Shown here: one piece after another, positions 18,889 through 27,930 of the stretch
Position numbering within the stretch: position 1 is the first letter of the stretch
How the letters are laid out: every line of letters begins with the position of its first letter
Source of the DNA: Vulcanimicrobiota bacterium
GTDB lineage: Bacteria; Vulcanimicrobiota; Vulcanimicrobiia; Vulcanimicrobiales; Vulcanimicrobiaceae
Reading direction: 5' to 3'
NCBI GenBank assembly: GCA_019235995.1
Contig: JAFAJV010000017.1
Coordinates: forward strand, 1-43,477
Length of the DNA stretch: 43,477 nucleotides
Notes under the pieces: generated by a model
Told to the model about the DNA's origin: nothing
Database searches by the model: none
Seen by the model: the letters and a program-made list of their open reading frames with translations, nothing else
Translations under genes and position numbers: made by a program

Positions 18889-19442
18889 TGCTTGGGCCTT
18901 CGCGTCGTGACGTATTGGTGCACTATGCCGATGCCCCCGAAGATCACGAGCACGAGCAGCAGGGGCATGTGCAAGAGCGATACGGTAACGGCGGTCAGCG
19001 CGAGCAGGACGATGCGCGCCCAATCGGCGCGTTCGTCCCAAGCGAGCTCCAGCGCGTTGCCGACCGTCAGCCCGAGCGCGCCGGCCGCGCATCCGCGCAA
19101 CGCTCCTTGAACGAATGGGTTCGCCGAGTACTTGAAATAGAGCGCGCCCGCGATCAGCACGATGATGAACGGCGGAATGCTTGCGCCCAAGAACGCCGCG
19201 ACGGCGCCGGGGACGCCGCGCACGCGCTGGCCGCAATAGAGCGCGAGGTTTAGGATGTTCGGCCCGGGGAGGATCTGCGAGATCTCTAGGCCGTCCATGA
19301 AACAGTCGCGGTCCATCCAGCCGCGCTTGAGGACCTGCTGTCGGACGCTCGCCTTTTGACCTCCGCCGAACGCCGTCGAGGAGATCGCCGCAAAAGTCAG
19401 CGCAATGCTGGAAAGCGATGGGCGAGCATCGTCACGAGACAT
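18885..19442 (-). CDS. chrA: Chromate transporter, first half-size subunit
   Basis: The 185-residue membrane protein has the CHR motifs STAFGGGQKASVRQQVLKRG and ISQILPGPNILNLALYCGQR. Its partner starts inside its stop codon, so the two are translated as a coupled pair. Its start overlaps the end of the HIT-family gene upstream by 11 bases, giving a HIT-chr-chr-SRPBCC-acyl-CoA dehydrogenase transcript order. Confidence 0.88.
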   Translation of the reverse strand: MSRDDARPSLSSIALTFAAISSTAFGGGQKASVRQQVLKRGWMDRDCFMDGLEISQILPGPNILNLALYCGQRVRGVPGAVAAFLGASIPPFIIVLIAGALYFKYSANPFVQGALRGCAAGALGLTVGNALELAWDERADWARIVLLALTAVTVSLLHMPLLLVLVIFGGIGIVHQYVTTRRPKQ

Positions 19443-19875
19443 CGGCGAGCGGGCCGTCGACCATCGGCGACGTGTGCTTGCCCGCGAGGATGTGTATGTG
19501 CACGTGCTCGGTGTGCTGGTACGGCGGAAGCACTCCCATGCGGATCATGAAGCCCTTGTCGCAGAGGCCCAGCGCGAACGCGACCCGCTGGATCCCGGCG
19601 ACCAGGCGATGCCAAACCTTTCCGTCGCCGAGCCCCAAGTCGAGGAGCGTGGGGACCCACTTCTTGGGGATGATGACGACGTGGTACTCCCACCACTCTT
19701 CCTTGCTCTGATCGATGTTGTGACGGAACGCGAACACGTCGTCGTCTTCGTAGACGATCTCGTCGGCCTTGGCGCGCGTACCGTCGAGCCGGCCCCGGAA
19801 CGTGTGCTCGGGATCGGGCTTCTCCCAGACGCGCTGCTCCGGCCCGCTGATCAATTCCGAAATCCAGAGAGCCAT
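19432..19875 (-). CDS. HIT-family nucleotide hydrolase/transferase
   Basis: With the ATG at 19875 the protein has 147 residues (an ATG at 19890 is also possible). The histidine triad is intact: HTEHVHIHILAGKH, with H124, H126 and H128. The N-terminal part has DEIVYEDDDVFAFRHNIDQS and the HVVIIPKKWVPTLLDL strand typical of HIT folds. HIT proteins act on nucleotide-phosphoramidate or dinucleoside substrates. It is divergent from a HIT-like paralogue starting near 19936, and its 3' end overlaps the chromate transporter gene. Confidence 0.85.
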   Translation of the reverse strand: MALWISELISGPEQRVWEKPDPEHTFRGRLDGTRAKADEIVYEDDDVFAFRHNIDQSKEEWWEYHVVIIPKKWVPTLLDLGLGDGKVWHRLVAGIQRVAFALGLCDKGFMIRMGVLPPYQHTEHVHIHILAGKHTSPMVDGPLADVS

Positions 19876-19935
19876 TGAACGATGCTTCATGCACCGCAGG
19901 CAGGCGTCCTCTTGGAAACGGTGAAGCTGCGCCGC

Positions 19936-20373
19936 ATGAGCGCGTTGCGAAAGAGGGACACCCTCAGTCCCGCCGAGGTCTTGGGAGCGCGCCCGAACTG
20001 GACCAAGGAGCCCAAGGCGTGGGAGCACGCGGTGGGCGACAGCGAGATCGTGTACGAAGACCGGCACGTTATCGTCTTTCACGATCCGGAAGACGAGGAG
20101 CACGAGTCGGAGCGCATCGCCGGCGAGATCCGGCTGACGCTGCTGGCCAAAAAAGACGGCGTCGACAGCCTCATGGATCTGGGCGTCGCCGACGAGACGC
20201 TCAACGCCGCGATCCTGCACGGCATCCAGCAGGCCGCGCTGCGGCTCGGCCTCGAGAAGAAAGGCTTCGAGGTGCGCGCGCACGTGTATCCTCCGCTGCA
20301 GCACCGGCCCGAGCTCGCGTTCAAAATTCGCGCCGGCAAACCCCCGAAGAAAGCCGCCGACTCGCTAGGCTGA
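19936..20373 (+). CDS. HIT-like paralogue lacking the histidine triad
   Basis: The 145-residue protein (ATG at 19936; ATG at 19882 and GTG at 19921 are alternatives) is collinear with the divergent HIT protein. Shared blocks are SEIVYEDRHVIVF, DSLMDLGV, HGIQQAALRLGLEKKGFEVR and YPPLQHRPELAFKIRAGK. Where the active paralogue has H-x-H-x-H this protein has E126, A128 and K130, so the catalytic triad is gone while the flanking QH and AGK remain. It is probably a binding or regulatory protein, or a heterodimer partner. Its stop overlaps the glyoxalase-fold gene. Confidence 0.75.
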   Translation: MSALRKRDTLSPAEVLGARPNWTKEPKAWEHAVGDSEIVYEDRHVIVFHDPEDEEHESERIAGEIRLTLLAKKDGVDSLMDLGVADETLNAAILHGIQQAALRLGLEKKGFEVRAHVYPPLQHRPELAFKIRAGKPPKKAADSLG

Positions 20374-20741
20374 GCTCCGAGATCCGCCGCATCGACCACG
20401 TGCAAATCGCGATCCCGACGGGGAGCGAGGAGCGGGCGCGCGCGTTTTACGTCGGGCTGCTCGGCCTCGACGAGATTCCGAAGCCGCCCGATCTGGCGGC
20501 GCGCGGCGGCGTGTGGCTGCGTGGCGGCGAGGCGCACCTGCACCTGGGAGCGGATCCGGATTTCCGCGCGGCCCGCAAGGCGCACGCGGCGTTCGTCTGC
20601 GCCGACTACGACGCGCTGCTGCGGCGGCTCGAGTCGAGCGGCGCTCTGTTGGAACACGACGAGAGTCTCTTTGAAGGGAAGGCGCACTGCTACGTGGCCG
20701 ATCCGTTCGGCAACCGCATCGAGCTGATCGCGGGAGGCTAG
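20370..20741 (+). CDS. Glyoxalase/bleomycin-resistance fold protein
   Basis: The core is unmistakable: RIDHVQIAIPTGSEERARAF, YVGLLGLDEIPKPPDLAARG, GVWLRGGEAHLHLG and the ending CYVADPFGNRIELIAGG of the VOC (vicinal oxygen chelate) superfamily. No ATG, GTG or TTG lies in frame just before the core. The best start is a CTG at 20370 overlapping the previous stop (CTGA), giving about 123 residues. The start is therefore uncertain. The likely metal ligands are H10, an Glu/His in EAHLH, and the Glu in RIELI. The substrate is unknown. Confidence 0.75.
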   Translation: MSSEIRRIDHVQIAIPTGSEERARAFYVGLLGLDEIPKPPDLAARGGVWLRGGEAHLHLGADPDFRAARKAHAAFVCADYDALLRRLESSGALLEHDESLFEGKAHCYVADPFGNRIELIAGG

Positions 20742-20742
20742 A

Positions 20743-21294
20743 GTGAACCTCATCTTGGTGCGCCCGGCGGCCAAATATTTGCCGGCGTACGTCGCGGCTT
20801 TGAAACGCGGCTATTCACCGAGCACCAGCCGGCCCGAGAAACGGCTTCAGGAGCTCGAGGCGATCGCCGCCGACCCGGACGCGTTTCTCGGGTCGTGCGA
20901 AAACTTCGAAGGGCGCGGCACGCCGATCAAACTGCGGGACGGATCGCACGTCGCGCCGCTGCCGGGCTTGGTGCGCTGGATGTGGGACGGCGATTTCGCC
21001 GGCGTCATCGCATTACGCTGGCAGAACGGTACGCCCGAGCTGCCGGAGTGGTGCCAAGGACACGTCGGGTACAGCGTGGCGCCGTGGAAGCGGCGGCGCG
21101 GCTACGCGACGGCGGCGCTGCGCTTCATCCTTCTCGAAGCTCGTCAAGTCGGGCTTCCTTACGTGGAGGTCACGACCGATCCCGACAACACCGCGTCCCA
21201 GCGCGTAATCGCGGCGAACGGCGGCGTGCTGCTCGGGCGCAAGGCCGCGGCCTACGGCTCGAGCGAGACGCTGCGCTACCGAATACCGCTCTAG
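20743..21294 (+). CDS. GNAT-family N-acetyltransferase
   Basis: The 183-residue protein starts with GTG preceded by GGGAGG at 5 bases. It has the acetyl-CoA-binding region VGYSVAPWKRRRGYATAALR (the R/Q-x-x-G-x-G/A equivalent) followed by LPYVEVTTDPDNTASQRVIA, a common GNAT motif for the donor and the C-terminal fold. The acceptor is unknown. It starts one base after the glyoxalase-fold gene, so both are in the same short plus-strand operon with the HIT-like gene. Confidence 0.8.
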   Translation: MNLILVRPAAKYLPAYVAALKRGYSPSTSRPEKRLQELEAIAADPDAFLGSCENFEGRGTPIKLRDGSHVAPLPGLVRWMWDGDFAGVIALRWQNGTPELPEWCQGHVGYSVAPWKRRRGYATAALRFILLEARQVGLPYVEVTTDPDNTASQRVIAANGGVLLGRKAAAYGSSETLRYRIPL

Positions 21295-21306
21295 GCCGCG
21301 TCAGGG

Positions 21307-21573
21307 CTATTCCTGCGGCTTCTTGCCGAACGGCAATCGCGCCGCCAGGGCAGCCTCCCTTTCGGCGAGCTTCGCCAGCGACTGAATCACCACGATCGCG
21401 ATGAGCGTCACCACCACGGCGTACAGGAGCTCCGCCCAGATCCCGTTACCCGGTTTCAAGAACACGGCAATGAGGTCCGCGATGAACTTGTTCCAAGCGC
21501 CCGCCGCGAGGAGCCCGAAAGCCACCGTTGCCAATGCGATCATCGTGCCGAGATAGGTCGGTTTGATTTCCAT
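21307..21573 (-). CDS. DUF5654-like small membrane protein
   Basis: The 88-residue protein has two hydrophobic segments (IALATVAFGLLAAGAWNKFI and LLYAVVVTLIAIVVIQSLAK) and ends with a charged cytosolic tail. The AFGL-x-AA-x-AWN-x-x-I pattern matches what I remember of the DUF5654 family, which has no known function. A strong AGGAGG ribosome site lies just upstream of the ATG. It is convergent with the GNAT gene and divergent from the MFS gene. Confidence 0.7.
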   Translation of the reverse strand: MEIKPTYLGTMIALATVAFGLLAAGAWNKFIADLIAVFLKPGNGIWAELLYAVVVTLIAIVVIQSLAKLAEREAALAARLPFGKKPQE

Positions 21574-21638
21574 TATGCCCTCCTAAAGTGGGTACGATAA
21601 CGCCCTTGGAAACGATCGTACCTGCTTCGGCCCGCGCG

Positions 21639-22808
21639 ATGAACGGAGTGCCTGCCCGGTGGATCGTCGCGGCCATGATCGGCGTCGCATTCATGGGCAG
21701 CGGACTGATCACGCCGCTCTACGCGATCTACCAGCGAGCGTTCAACTTCCCCGAGGTCACCCTCACCTTCGTCTATGCGGTATACGCACTTGGAAATCTC
21801 GCGGCGCTGCTCTTTTTTGGAAAGGTTTCCGATTGCATCGGGCGCCGCATCGTCGGCATCGCGAGCGTTGCTCTCGGGTGCGCGAGCATGCTGCTGTTTT
21901 TCTTCGCGGCCGGCACCGCATGGCTGTTCTTCGGGCGCATCCTCAGCGGCATCGCCGTGGGCCTCGCCTCGGGCACGGGCACGGCGTGGCTGGCCGACCT
22001 CGACGAGGACCGGTCCCGAGCGACGCTGATCGCGACGCTGGCCAACGCGTTGGGATTCGCGCTCGGTCCGCTTCTCGGCGGGCTGCTGGCGCAGTATGGG
22101 CTCGCGCCGCTGCGCACGCCGTTTCTCCTCTACTTGCCGGTGCTCGTCGTCATCGGACTCCTCGTTGCCTTCACGCACGAAACGGTGAACTCACGCGGGA
22201 AAGCAAACCTCGAGCTGTTACGTCCCCGCGTCGGCGTGCCCAAGCCGATCCTTGGACAGTTCATCGCGCCCGCAGTGACGTGCTTCGCGACCTTTGCGCT
22301 CGTCGGCTTTTATGCGGGGCTCATTCCGACGGTGCTGAAGGAGTATCTTCACCTGTCCGCGCCGGCGGCGTCGGGAGCCGTGGTTTTCGAGCTGGCGCTG
22401 GCCGCGGCGGTCGCGACGTACCTCGGACGGGACGTCGAAAGCCGCGCCGCTATGCTGAGCGCGTTGGTCCTGCTGCTGCCCTGCGTCGGACTTCTGTTAG
22501 CAGCACAGTCGACGCACTCTTTGGCGACGCTTCTCGTGGCGACCGCGCTCGGTGGATTCTGCTGGGGACTGGGCATCCGCGGCTCACTGCACATCGCTAA
22601 CGAGATCGCGCCCAGCGATCGTCGAGGCGAGGTCGCCTCGACGTACTTCATAGCCGGCTTCGTGGGGAATTCGATTCCGGTGATCGTCGTCGGCCTGATT
22701 ACCGTCGTGTCAAACTCGTGGATCGCGAGCCTGACGTTCGGCTGTTCGATCGCGCTGTTTGCGGTAGCCGCGGTGCTCGTCGGGGCGCGTTATCCCTCTA
22801 CGCCTTGA
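21639..22808 (+). CDS. MFS transporter, drug-efflux-like
   Basis: The protein has 12 predicted hydrophobic segments. Motif A is visible as [15 protein letters not shown] in the second loop, and a proline/glycine-rich [14 protein letters not shown] (motif C-like) lies in segment 5. This places it with 12-segment drug or metabolite efflux MFS proteins. I chose the ATG at 21639 (389 residues). A GTG at 21588 is in frame but would leave almost no room for divergent promoters. The 3' end overlaps the convergent rpsJ by 11 bases. Confidence 0.8.
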   Translation: MNGVPARWIVAAMIGVAFMGSGLITPLYAIYQRAFNFPEVTLTFVYAVYALGNLAALLFFGKVSDCIGRRIVGIASVALGCASMLLFFFAAGTAWLFFGRILSGIAVGLASGTGTAWLADLDEDRSRATLIATLANALGFALGPLLGGLLAQYGLAPLRTPFLLYLPVLVVIGLLVAFTHETVNSRGKANLELLRPRVGVPKPILGQFIAPAVTCFATFALVGFYAGLIPTVLKEYLHLSAPAASGAVVFELALAAAVATYLGRDVESRAAMLSALVLLLPCVGLLLAAQSTHSLATLLVATALGGFCWGLGIRGSLHIANEIAPSDRRGEVASTYFIAGFVGNSIPVIVVGLITVVSNSWIASLTFGCSIALFAVAAVLVGARYPSTP

Positions 22809-23106
22809 GCTCGATGTCCACGCCCGCGGGCAGGTCGAGGTGCATCAGCGCGTCCATCGTTTTCGGCGAGGCCTGAAGGATGTCGATGAGCCGTTTGTGC
22901 GTGCGCATCTCGAAGTGCTCGCGCGACTTCTTGTCGTTGTTGGTCGAACGTTGCACGCAAAACCGATTGATCTCGGTCGGGAGGGGCACCGGGCCGCTGA
23001 CGAAGGCGCCGGTGCGCTTCGCCGTCTCGACGATGCGCTCCGCCGACTGATCCAGGACCTTGTGATCATACGCCTTGAGGCGTATGCGAATCATCTGCTT
23101 CGCCAT
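22798..23106 (-). CDS. rpsJ: 30S ribosomal protein uS10
   Basis: The 102-residue protein ([60 protein letters not shown]) is a standard uS10/NusE. It is also a transcription antitermination factor partner in other bacteria. It follows tuf by 27 bases with AGGA before its ATG. Normally rplC follows; here the next minus-strand ribosomal gene is 8 kb away and the convergent MFS gene runs into its stop. Confidence 0.97.
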   Translation of the reverse strand: MAKQMIRIRLKAYDHKVLDQSAERIVETAKRTGAFVSGPVPLPTEINRFCVQRSTNNDKKSREHFEMRTHKRLIDILQASPKTMDALMHLDLPAGVDIELKA

Positions 23107-23133
23107 GAATTCCTATGCGTGCTTATAGAACGT

Positions 23134-24333
23134 TTATTCGGCGACGGCCGTGACGACGCCCGCGCCGACGGTGCGGCCACCCTCGCGGATCGCGAAACGC
23201 AGACCCTCTTCGCACGCGATCGGCGTGATCAGCTCGACGTCCATCTGAACGTTGTCGCCGGGCATGACCATCTCGACGCCGTCCGGCAGCTTGATCGTTC
23301 CCGTGACGTCGGTCGTGCGGAAATAGAATTGCGGCCGGTAGTTTCCGAAGAACGGCGTGTGGCGCCCGCCCTCCTCTTTTGAGAGCACGTAGACTTCAGC
23401 CTTGAACTTCTTGTGCGGCTTCACCGAGCCCGGCTTCGCGAGAACCTGTCCGCGCTCGATCTCGTTGCGGTCGACGCCGCGCAGCAGCACGCCGATGTTG
23501 TCGCCGGCGATGCCGGCGTCGAGCAGCTTGCGGAACATCTCGATGCCCGTCACGACGGTCTTCTTGGTCTCGTCCTTGAGACCGACGATCTCGACCTCTT
23601 CGCCGACCTTGACCTGCCCGCGCTCGACGCGGCCGGTGCCGACCGTGCCGCGCCCCGTGATCGTAAAGACGTCCTCGACCGGCATCAGGAAGGGCTTGTC
23701 GACTTCGCGCTCCGGCTGCGGGATGTAGTCGTCGATGGTGTCCATCAGCTTGAAGATCGGCTCCGCATCCGCGTCGCCGCGCTTCCCGCTGGAGTTGAGC
23801 GCCTTGAGCGCCGAGCCGCGAATGATCGGCGTGTCGTCGCCCGGGAACTCGTACTGGGTGAGCAGCTCGCGGATCTCCATCTCGACCAGCTCGAGCAGCT
23901 CCTCGTCGTCCACCATGTCCACCTTATTAAGGAAGACGATGATGCGGGGCACGCCGACCTGGCGCATGAGCAAAATGTGCTCGCGGGTCTGCGGCATCGG
24001 GCCGTCGGTCGCCGCCACGACCAGCACCGCGCCGTCCATCTGCGCCGCTCCGGTGATCATGTTCTTGATGTAGTCGGCGTGACCGGGGCAGTCCACGTGC
24101 GCGTAGTGGCGCTTGGCCGTCTCGTACTCTTGGTGCGAGATGGCGATGGTAATCCCGCGCTCTTTCTCTTCAGGAGCGTTGTCGATTTGATCGACGCCGA
24201 CTTTCTGCGCCAGCCCCTCGGTCGCCAGGCAATGCATGATTGCCGCGGTCAGCGTCGTCTTACCGTGATCGACGTGTCCCGTCGTCCCGATATTGACGTG
24301 CGGCTTGGTGCGCTCGAACTTTTGCTTTGCCAT
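23134..24333 (-). CDS. tuf: Elongation factor Tu
   Basis: The 399-residue GTPase delivers aminoacyl-tRNA. G motifs are visible: GHVDHGKT (19-26), DCPGH (81-85) and NKVD (136-139). Domains II and III follow, with conserved [20 protein letters not shown] and ending [16 protein letters not shown] precedes the ATG. A strong promoter and a hairpin lie in the 130-base gap after fusA, so tuf has its own expression. Confidence 0.98.
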   Translation of the reverse strand: MAKQKFERTKPHVNIGTTGHVDHGKTTLTAAIMHCLATEGLAQKVGVDQIDNAPEEKERGITIAISHQEYETAKRHYAHVDCPGHADYIKNMITGAAQMDGAVLVVAATDGPMPQTREHILLMRQVGVPRIIVFLNKVDMVDDEELLELVEMEIRELLTQYEFPGDDTPIIRGSALKALNSSGKRGDADAEPIFKLMDTIDDYIPQPEREVDKPFLMPVEDVFTITGRGTVGTGRVERGQVKVGEEVEIVGLKDETKKTVVTGIEMFRKLLDAGIAGDNIGVLLRGVDRNEIERGQVLAKPGSVKPHKKFKAEVYVLSKEEGGRHTPFFGNYRPQFYFRTTDVTGTIKLPDGVEMVMPGDNVQMDVELITPIACEEGLRFAIREGGRTVGAGVVTAVAE

Positions 24334-24396
24334 CTCTATCTCCTAAATACACGGGGCCAGGCGTTCCGGTCGTCTCTGCGGCCCTGACGCGTTAAA

Positions 24397-24414
24397 CGCC
24401 CTCATCCGAGGGCG
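24397..24414 (-). promoter_or_regulatory. Perfect hairpin at the 5' end of the tuf mRNA
   Basis: A perfect 7-base inverted repeat (CGCCCTC and GAGGGCG) with a 4-base loop lies just downstream of the tuf promoter, within the first 10-30 bases of the predicted transcript. It is not followed by a U-run, so it is unlikely to be a terminator. It may stabilise the mRNA or regulate translation. Confidence 0.5.
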
Positions 24415-24426
24415 CACGACCACGGA

Positions 24427-24456
24427 ATACTATCAGGGCGCGGGAACCCCTGTCAA
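24427..24456 (-). promoter_or_regulatory. Sigma70-type promoter for tuf
   Basis: On the minus strand: TTGACA (24451-24456, full consensus), an 18-base spacer, TAGTAT (24427-24432). It lies directly downstream of the fusA stop and about 95 bases before the tuf start. Confidence 0.7.
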
Positions 24457-24463
24457 CGGAGCC

Positions 24464-26560
24464 TTACGCCGGGGCCAGCTTCTTGCCCGCCGCCTTGGCG
24501 ACGATCTCTTCCTCGACGCTCTTGGGTGCCTTCTCGTAGTGCGCGAACTCCATCGTATAGGTCGCGCGGCCCTGCGTCGCCGACCGCATGTCCGTCGCGT
24601 AGCCGAACATCTCCGACAGCGGCACGTGCGCCGTGATTACCTGCGCGCCGCCCGGCGCCTCTTCGGTCGCGTGAATCGCGCCGCGGCGCCGGCTGAGGTC
24701 GCCGTTGATCGCACCCATGTACTCTTTGGGCGTCGTCACCTCGACCTTCATGATCGGCTCGAGCAGGATTGGGCCGGCCGCGCGGTTGGCCTCCTTCCAC
24801 GCCATCGAGGCTGCGATTTTGAACGCCATCTCGGACGAGTCGCCCCCGTGATCCGAGCCGACGAAGGCCTCCGCACGGAAGTCCATCACCGGGAAGCCCG
24901 CCAGCACGCCGCTCTGGGCGGACTCGCGCACGCCCTCCTGGACCGCCTTCGCGTACTCTTTAGGAACAGCGCCGCCGACGATCTTCCACTCGAAGACGAA
25001 GCCGGTTCCCGGAGGTTGCGGCTGCACGCGCAGCCAGACGTCGCCGTACTGGCCTTTGCCGCCGGTCTGGCGCACGAAGCGCCCTTCCTTTTCGACCGTC
25101 CTCGTGATCGCTTCTTTGTACGCGACTTGCGGTTTGCCGACGTTGGCCTCTACCTTGAACTCGCGCCGCAAGCGGTCGAGGATGATCTCGAGATGCAGCT
25201 CGCCCATGCCTGCGATGATCGTCTGCTGCGTCTCCTCGTCCGTGCGCATCCGGAACGTGGGGTCTTCCTGCGCGAGGCGCGTGAGCGCGAGGCCGAGCTT
25301 GTCCTGATCCGCCTTGCTCTTCGGCTCGATCGCCTGATGGATCACGGGTTCCGGGAACGTGATCGATTCGAGCGCGATCGGAGACTTTTCGTCGCACAGC
25401 GTGTCGCCGGTGCGCGTGTCGGAGAGGCCGACCGCGGCGGCGATGTCGCCTGCGCCGATCGAGTCGATGTCCTCGCGGTGATTCGCGTGCATCCGCAAGA
25501 TCCGCCCGATGCGCTCTTTGCGGCCGGTTCGAGAGTTCAAGACGTAGCTGCCCTTGTTGAGTACGCCGGAGTAAACCCGGAAATACGTCAAGTTGCCGTA
25601 GGGGTCCGTCGCGATCTTGAAGGCGAGCGCGCAGAATGGCTCCGAGTCCTGCGGCTTGCGTACGACTTCTGCGCCGGTTTTCGTATCCTGGCCGACGATC
25701 GGCTTTGCCTCGAGCGGCGAGGGCATGTACTCGACGACAGCATCGAGCAGCGGCTGGATGCCCTTGTTCTTGAACGCGGACCCGCAGAGCATCGGAAGAA
25801 CCGTTCCTTCGATGGTCGCCTTGCGCAACGCCGTCTTCATGCGCTCGATGGGCAGCTCTTTGCCCTCGAAGAACATCTCGAGCAGCTCGTCATCCTGTTC
25901 GGCGATCGCCTCGACGAGGTGCTGGCGCCACTCGAGCGCAAGCTCGCGCAGTTCCCCCTCGACGTCTTCCTGCGCCATCGTCGAGCCGAGATCGTCCGTG
26001 TAGACGATCTTCTTCATCGTGAACAGGTCGACGACGCCTTTGAACTTGTCCTCGGCGCCGATCGGCACCTGAATGGGCACCGCGCGAGCGCCGAGGCGCT
26101 CGCGGATCTTGTCGACGACGTTGAAGAAATCGGCGCCGACCCGATCCATCTTGTTCACGAAGACGATGCGTGGCACCTTATATTTGTTTGCCTGGCGCCA
26201 GACCGTCTCGGACTGCGGCTGCACCGCAGCCACCGAATCGAAGAGCGCCACCAGGCCGTCGAGCACGCGCAGCGAGCGCTCGACCTCCACGGTGAAGTCG
26301 ACGTGGCCGGGCGTATCGATGATGTTAATGCGCGTATCGCGCCAAGTCGTCGCCGTCGCGGCCGACGTGATCGTGATGCCGCGCTCCTGCTCCTGGACCA
26401 TCCAGTCCATCGTGGCAGCGCCGTCGTGGACCTCGCCCATCTTATGGACGCGGCCCGTGAAGAACAGGATGCGTTCGGTGCACGTCGTCTTGCCGGCGTC
26501 GATGTGCGCCGCAATGCCGATATTCCTCGTGCGCTCGAGCGGATATTCCCTTACAGCCAT
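24464..26560 (-). CDS. fusA: Elongation factor G
   Basis: The 698-residue GTPase drives translocation and ribosome recycling. It opens [20 protein letters not shown] with the P-loop AHIDAGKTT (18-26), then [20 protein letters not shown] and [13 protein letters not shown]. The later domains include the conserved [20 protein letters not shown] and [20 protein letters not shown]. It follows rpsG by 18 bases, as in standard str operons. A large open frame on the opposite strand is a GC-rich shadow. Confidence 0.98.
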   Translation of the reverse strand: MAVREYPLERTRNIGIAAHIDAGKTTCTERILFFTGRVHKMGEVHDGAATMDWMVQEQERGITITSAATATTWRDTRINIIDTPGHVDFTVEVERSLRVLDGLVALFDSVAAVQPQSETVWRQANKYKVPRIVFVNKMDRVGADFFNVVDKIRERLGARAVPIQVPIGAEDKFKGVVDLFTMKKIVYTDDLGSTMAQEDVEGELRELALEWRQHLVEAIAEQDDELLEMFFEGKELPIERMKTALRKATIEGTVLPMLCGSAFKNKGIQPLLDAVVEYMPSPLEAKPIVGQDTKTGAEVVRKPQDSEPFCALAFKIATDPYGNLTYFRVYSGVLNKGSYVLNSRTGRKERIGRILRMHANHREDIDSIGAGDIAAAVGLSDTRTGDTLCDEKSPIALESITFPEPVIHQAIEPKSKADQDKLGLALTRLAQEDPTFRMRTDEETQQTIIAGMGELHLEIILDRLRREFKVEANVGKPQVAYKEAITRTVEKEGRFVRQTGGKGQYGDVWLRVQPQPPGTGFVFEWKIVGGAVPKEYAKAVQEGVRESAQSGVLAGFPVMDFRAEAFVGSDHGGDSSEMAFKIAASMAWKEANRAAGPILLEPIMKVEVTTPKEYMGAINGDLSRRRGAIHATEEAPGGAQVITAHVPLSEMFGYATDMRSATQGRATYTMEFAHYEKAPKSVEEEIVAKAAGKKLAPA

Positions 26561-26578
26561 GGTGTTAGTCTAGAATAG

Positions 26579-27049
26579 TTACCAACGGTAATGGGCGAAG
26601 GCTTTGTTCGCTTCCGCCATCTTGTGCGTGTCCTCACGCTTCTTGATCGTAGCACCGGTGTTGTTGGATGCGTCCAGCAGCTCCCCGGCCAGCTTCTCTT
26701 CCATCGAGCGGCCGCCGCGCGCGCGCGCAAAGCCGATCAGCCAGCGCATCGCCATCGCCTGACGGCGATCGGGCCGGACCTCCATGGGCACCTGATAGGT
26801 GGCGCCGCCGACGCGCCGCGGGCGAACCTCGACCAGCGGCATCGCGTTCGAGAGGGCTTGTGAGAAGACTTCCATCGGGTCGCGCCCGGTCTTCTCGGCC
26901 ACGATGTCCAACGCGCCATAGGTGATGTGCTCCGCGGTCGACTTCTTGCCGCGGAGCATCACCTTGTTGATGAAGCGCGCCAGCACTTTGGAGTTGAAAC
27001 GCGGATCGGCCAAAATCTGACGCTTGGGGGCGGGTCCTTTTCTCGGCAT
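26579..27049 (-). CDS. rpsG: 30S ribosomal protein uS7
   Basis: The 156-residue protein opens [20 protein letters not shown] and has the conserved [20 protein letters not shown] and [20 protein letters not shown]. uS7 nucleates 30S head assembly and contacts the E-site tRNA. The ATG overlaps the rpsL stop as TAATG. Confidence 0.97.
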   Translation of the reverse strand: MPRKGPAPKRQILADPRFNSKVLARFINKVMLRGKKSTAEHITYGALDIVAEKTGRDPMEVFSQALSNAMPLVEVRPRRVGGATYQVPMEVRPDRRQAMAMRWLIGFARARGGRSMEEKLAGELLDASNNTGATIKKREDTHKMAEANKAFAHYRW

Positions 27050-27489
27050 TACTTCTTCTTCTCGCGCTTGGCGCCGTACTTGGAACGGCCTTGCTTGCGG
27101 TTCGCCGTGCCCGCCGTATCCAGCGTGCCGCGAATGATGTGATAGCGAACCCCGGGCAGATCCTTGACGCGTCCTCCACGGACTAGCACGACCGAGTGCT
27201 CCTGAAGGTTGTGCCCGATGCCCGGGATGTAGGCGGTGACCTCTTCGCCGTTGGTCAGGCGGACGCGCGCAACCTTACGGAGCGCAGAGTTCGGCTTCTT
27301 GGGCGTGACCGTCTTGACTTGCGTGCAGACCCCTCGCCGCTGCGGATTCCCGGTGACCTCGAAGGTGCGCGTCGGCAGGTCGGGATGCCCCGGTTTGGGT
27401 CCCGTAAGGATCACGCGGAACGCCCGCGTCTTGACCTTCTGCTCGGTCTTCTCGCGCCCGCGGCGCACCAGCTGATTTATCGTCGGCAA
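27049..27489 (-). CDS. rpsL: 30S ribosomal protein uS12 with an internal insertion
   Basis: The chosen start is a TTG at 27489, giving the invariant [14 protein letters not shown] codons at 27516 and 27525 are alternatives that add 9-12 residues. The core shows [40 protein letters not shown] and [20 protein letters not shown], the decoding-centre and streptomycin-region residues. Between VRRGR and GNPQRRGVC there are about 34 residues instead of about 13. The extra segment includes [19 protein letters not shown]. It is the first gene of the str operon; no rpoC lies upstream. Confidence 0.94.
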   Translation of the reverse strand: MPTINQLVRRGREKTEQKVKTRAFRVILTGPKPGHPDLPTRTFEVTGNPQRRGVCTQVKTVTPKKPNSALRKVARVRLTNGEEVTAYIPGIGHNLQEHSVVLVRGGRVKDLPGVRYHIIRGTLDTAGTANRKQGRSKYGAKREKKK

Positions 27490-27560
27490 AGCCTTCTGAC
27501 GTCCCCCCCAAGGCATCATACACAAACAACGGCCTCACCCGCAGGTGGGACCGAGACACA

Positions 27561-27589
27561 ACTATACCAAGGCCCCTTTTGGGCGTCAA
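27561..27589 (-). promoter_or_regulatory. Sigma70-type promoter for the str operon
   Basis: On the minus strand: TTGACG (27584-27589), a 17-base spacer, TATAGT (27561-27566). It matches the consensus at 10 of 12 positions and lies about 65 bases before the rpsL TTG start. This is the best promoter-like sequence in the window. Confidence 0.75.
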
Positions 27590-27690
27590 ATACGGCGTAA
27601 AGGCAGCGCTTGCCCGGTTGCGCGAAGCTGCCGGCGTTCCTCGATACGTCTCCTTCATAATAGGGGAATAAGGCTCCCTAGGAGGGCGCT

Positions 27691-27930
27691 ATGGCCGACG
27701 TAGATCGGGTTTGGGCACGGATCCACCAGCTAGCCGAGGCGCGCGCCCGGGAGAATGCCCTGCTCACCGCGCTGGACGCTCGGCGCATCGTCGCGCGCAT
27801 CTGCCTCCAGGAGTGCCCGGAGCAACCACCCGACATCGCGATCGAGTTCCTGGCGAGAGAATTCGTTCGGCTTACGCTCGAAGGCATCAACCCCTCCGGA
27901 CGCTATCGCTTCGAGCGGGGTATCGCGTAG
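27691..27930 (+). CDS. Small hypothetical protein
   Basis: The 79-residue protein has a clear start: ATG preceded by AGGAGGG. It is soluble, helical and charged (ARIHQLAEARARENALLTAL, REFVRLTLEGINPSGRYRFE), with two cysteines. I do not recognise a family. It is divergent from rpsL, and its stop is shared in a palindrome with the convergent GntR gene. Confidence 0.65.
   Translation: MADVDRVWARIHQLAEARARENALLTALDARRIVARICLQECPEQPPDIAIEFLAREFVRLTLEGINPSGRYRFERGIA

Noticed and set aside
24539-26578. A 679-codon open frame on the plus strand opposite fusA
   Set aside because: It is a GC-rich shadow of fusA; its product is Arg/Leu-rich with no family motif, and fusA is certain.
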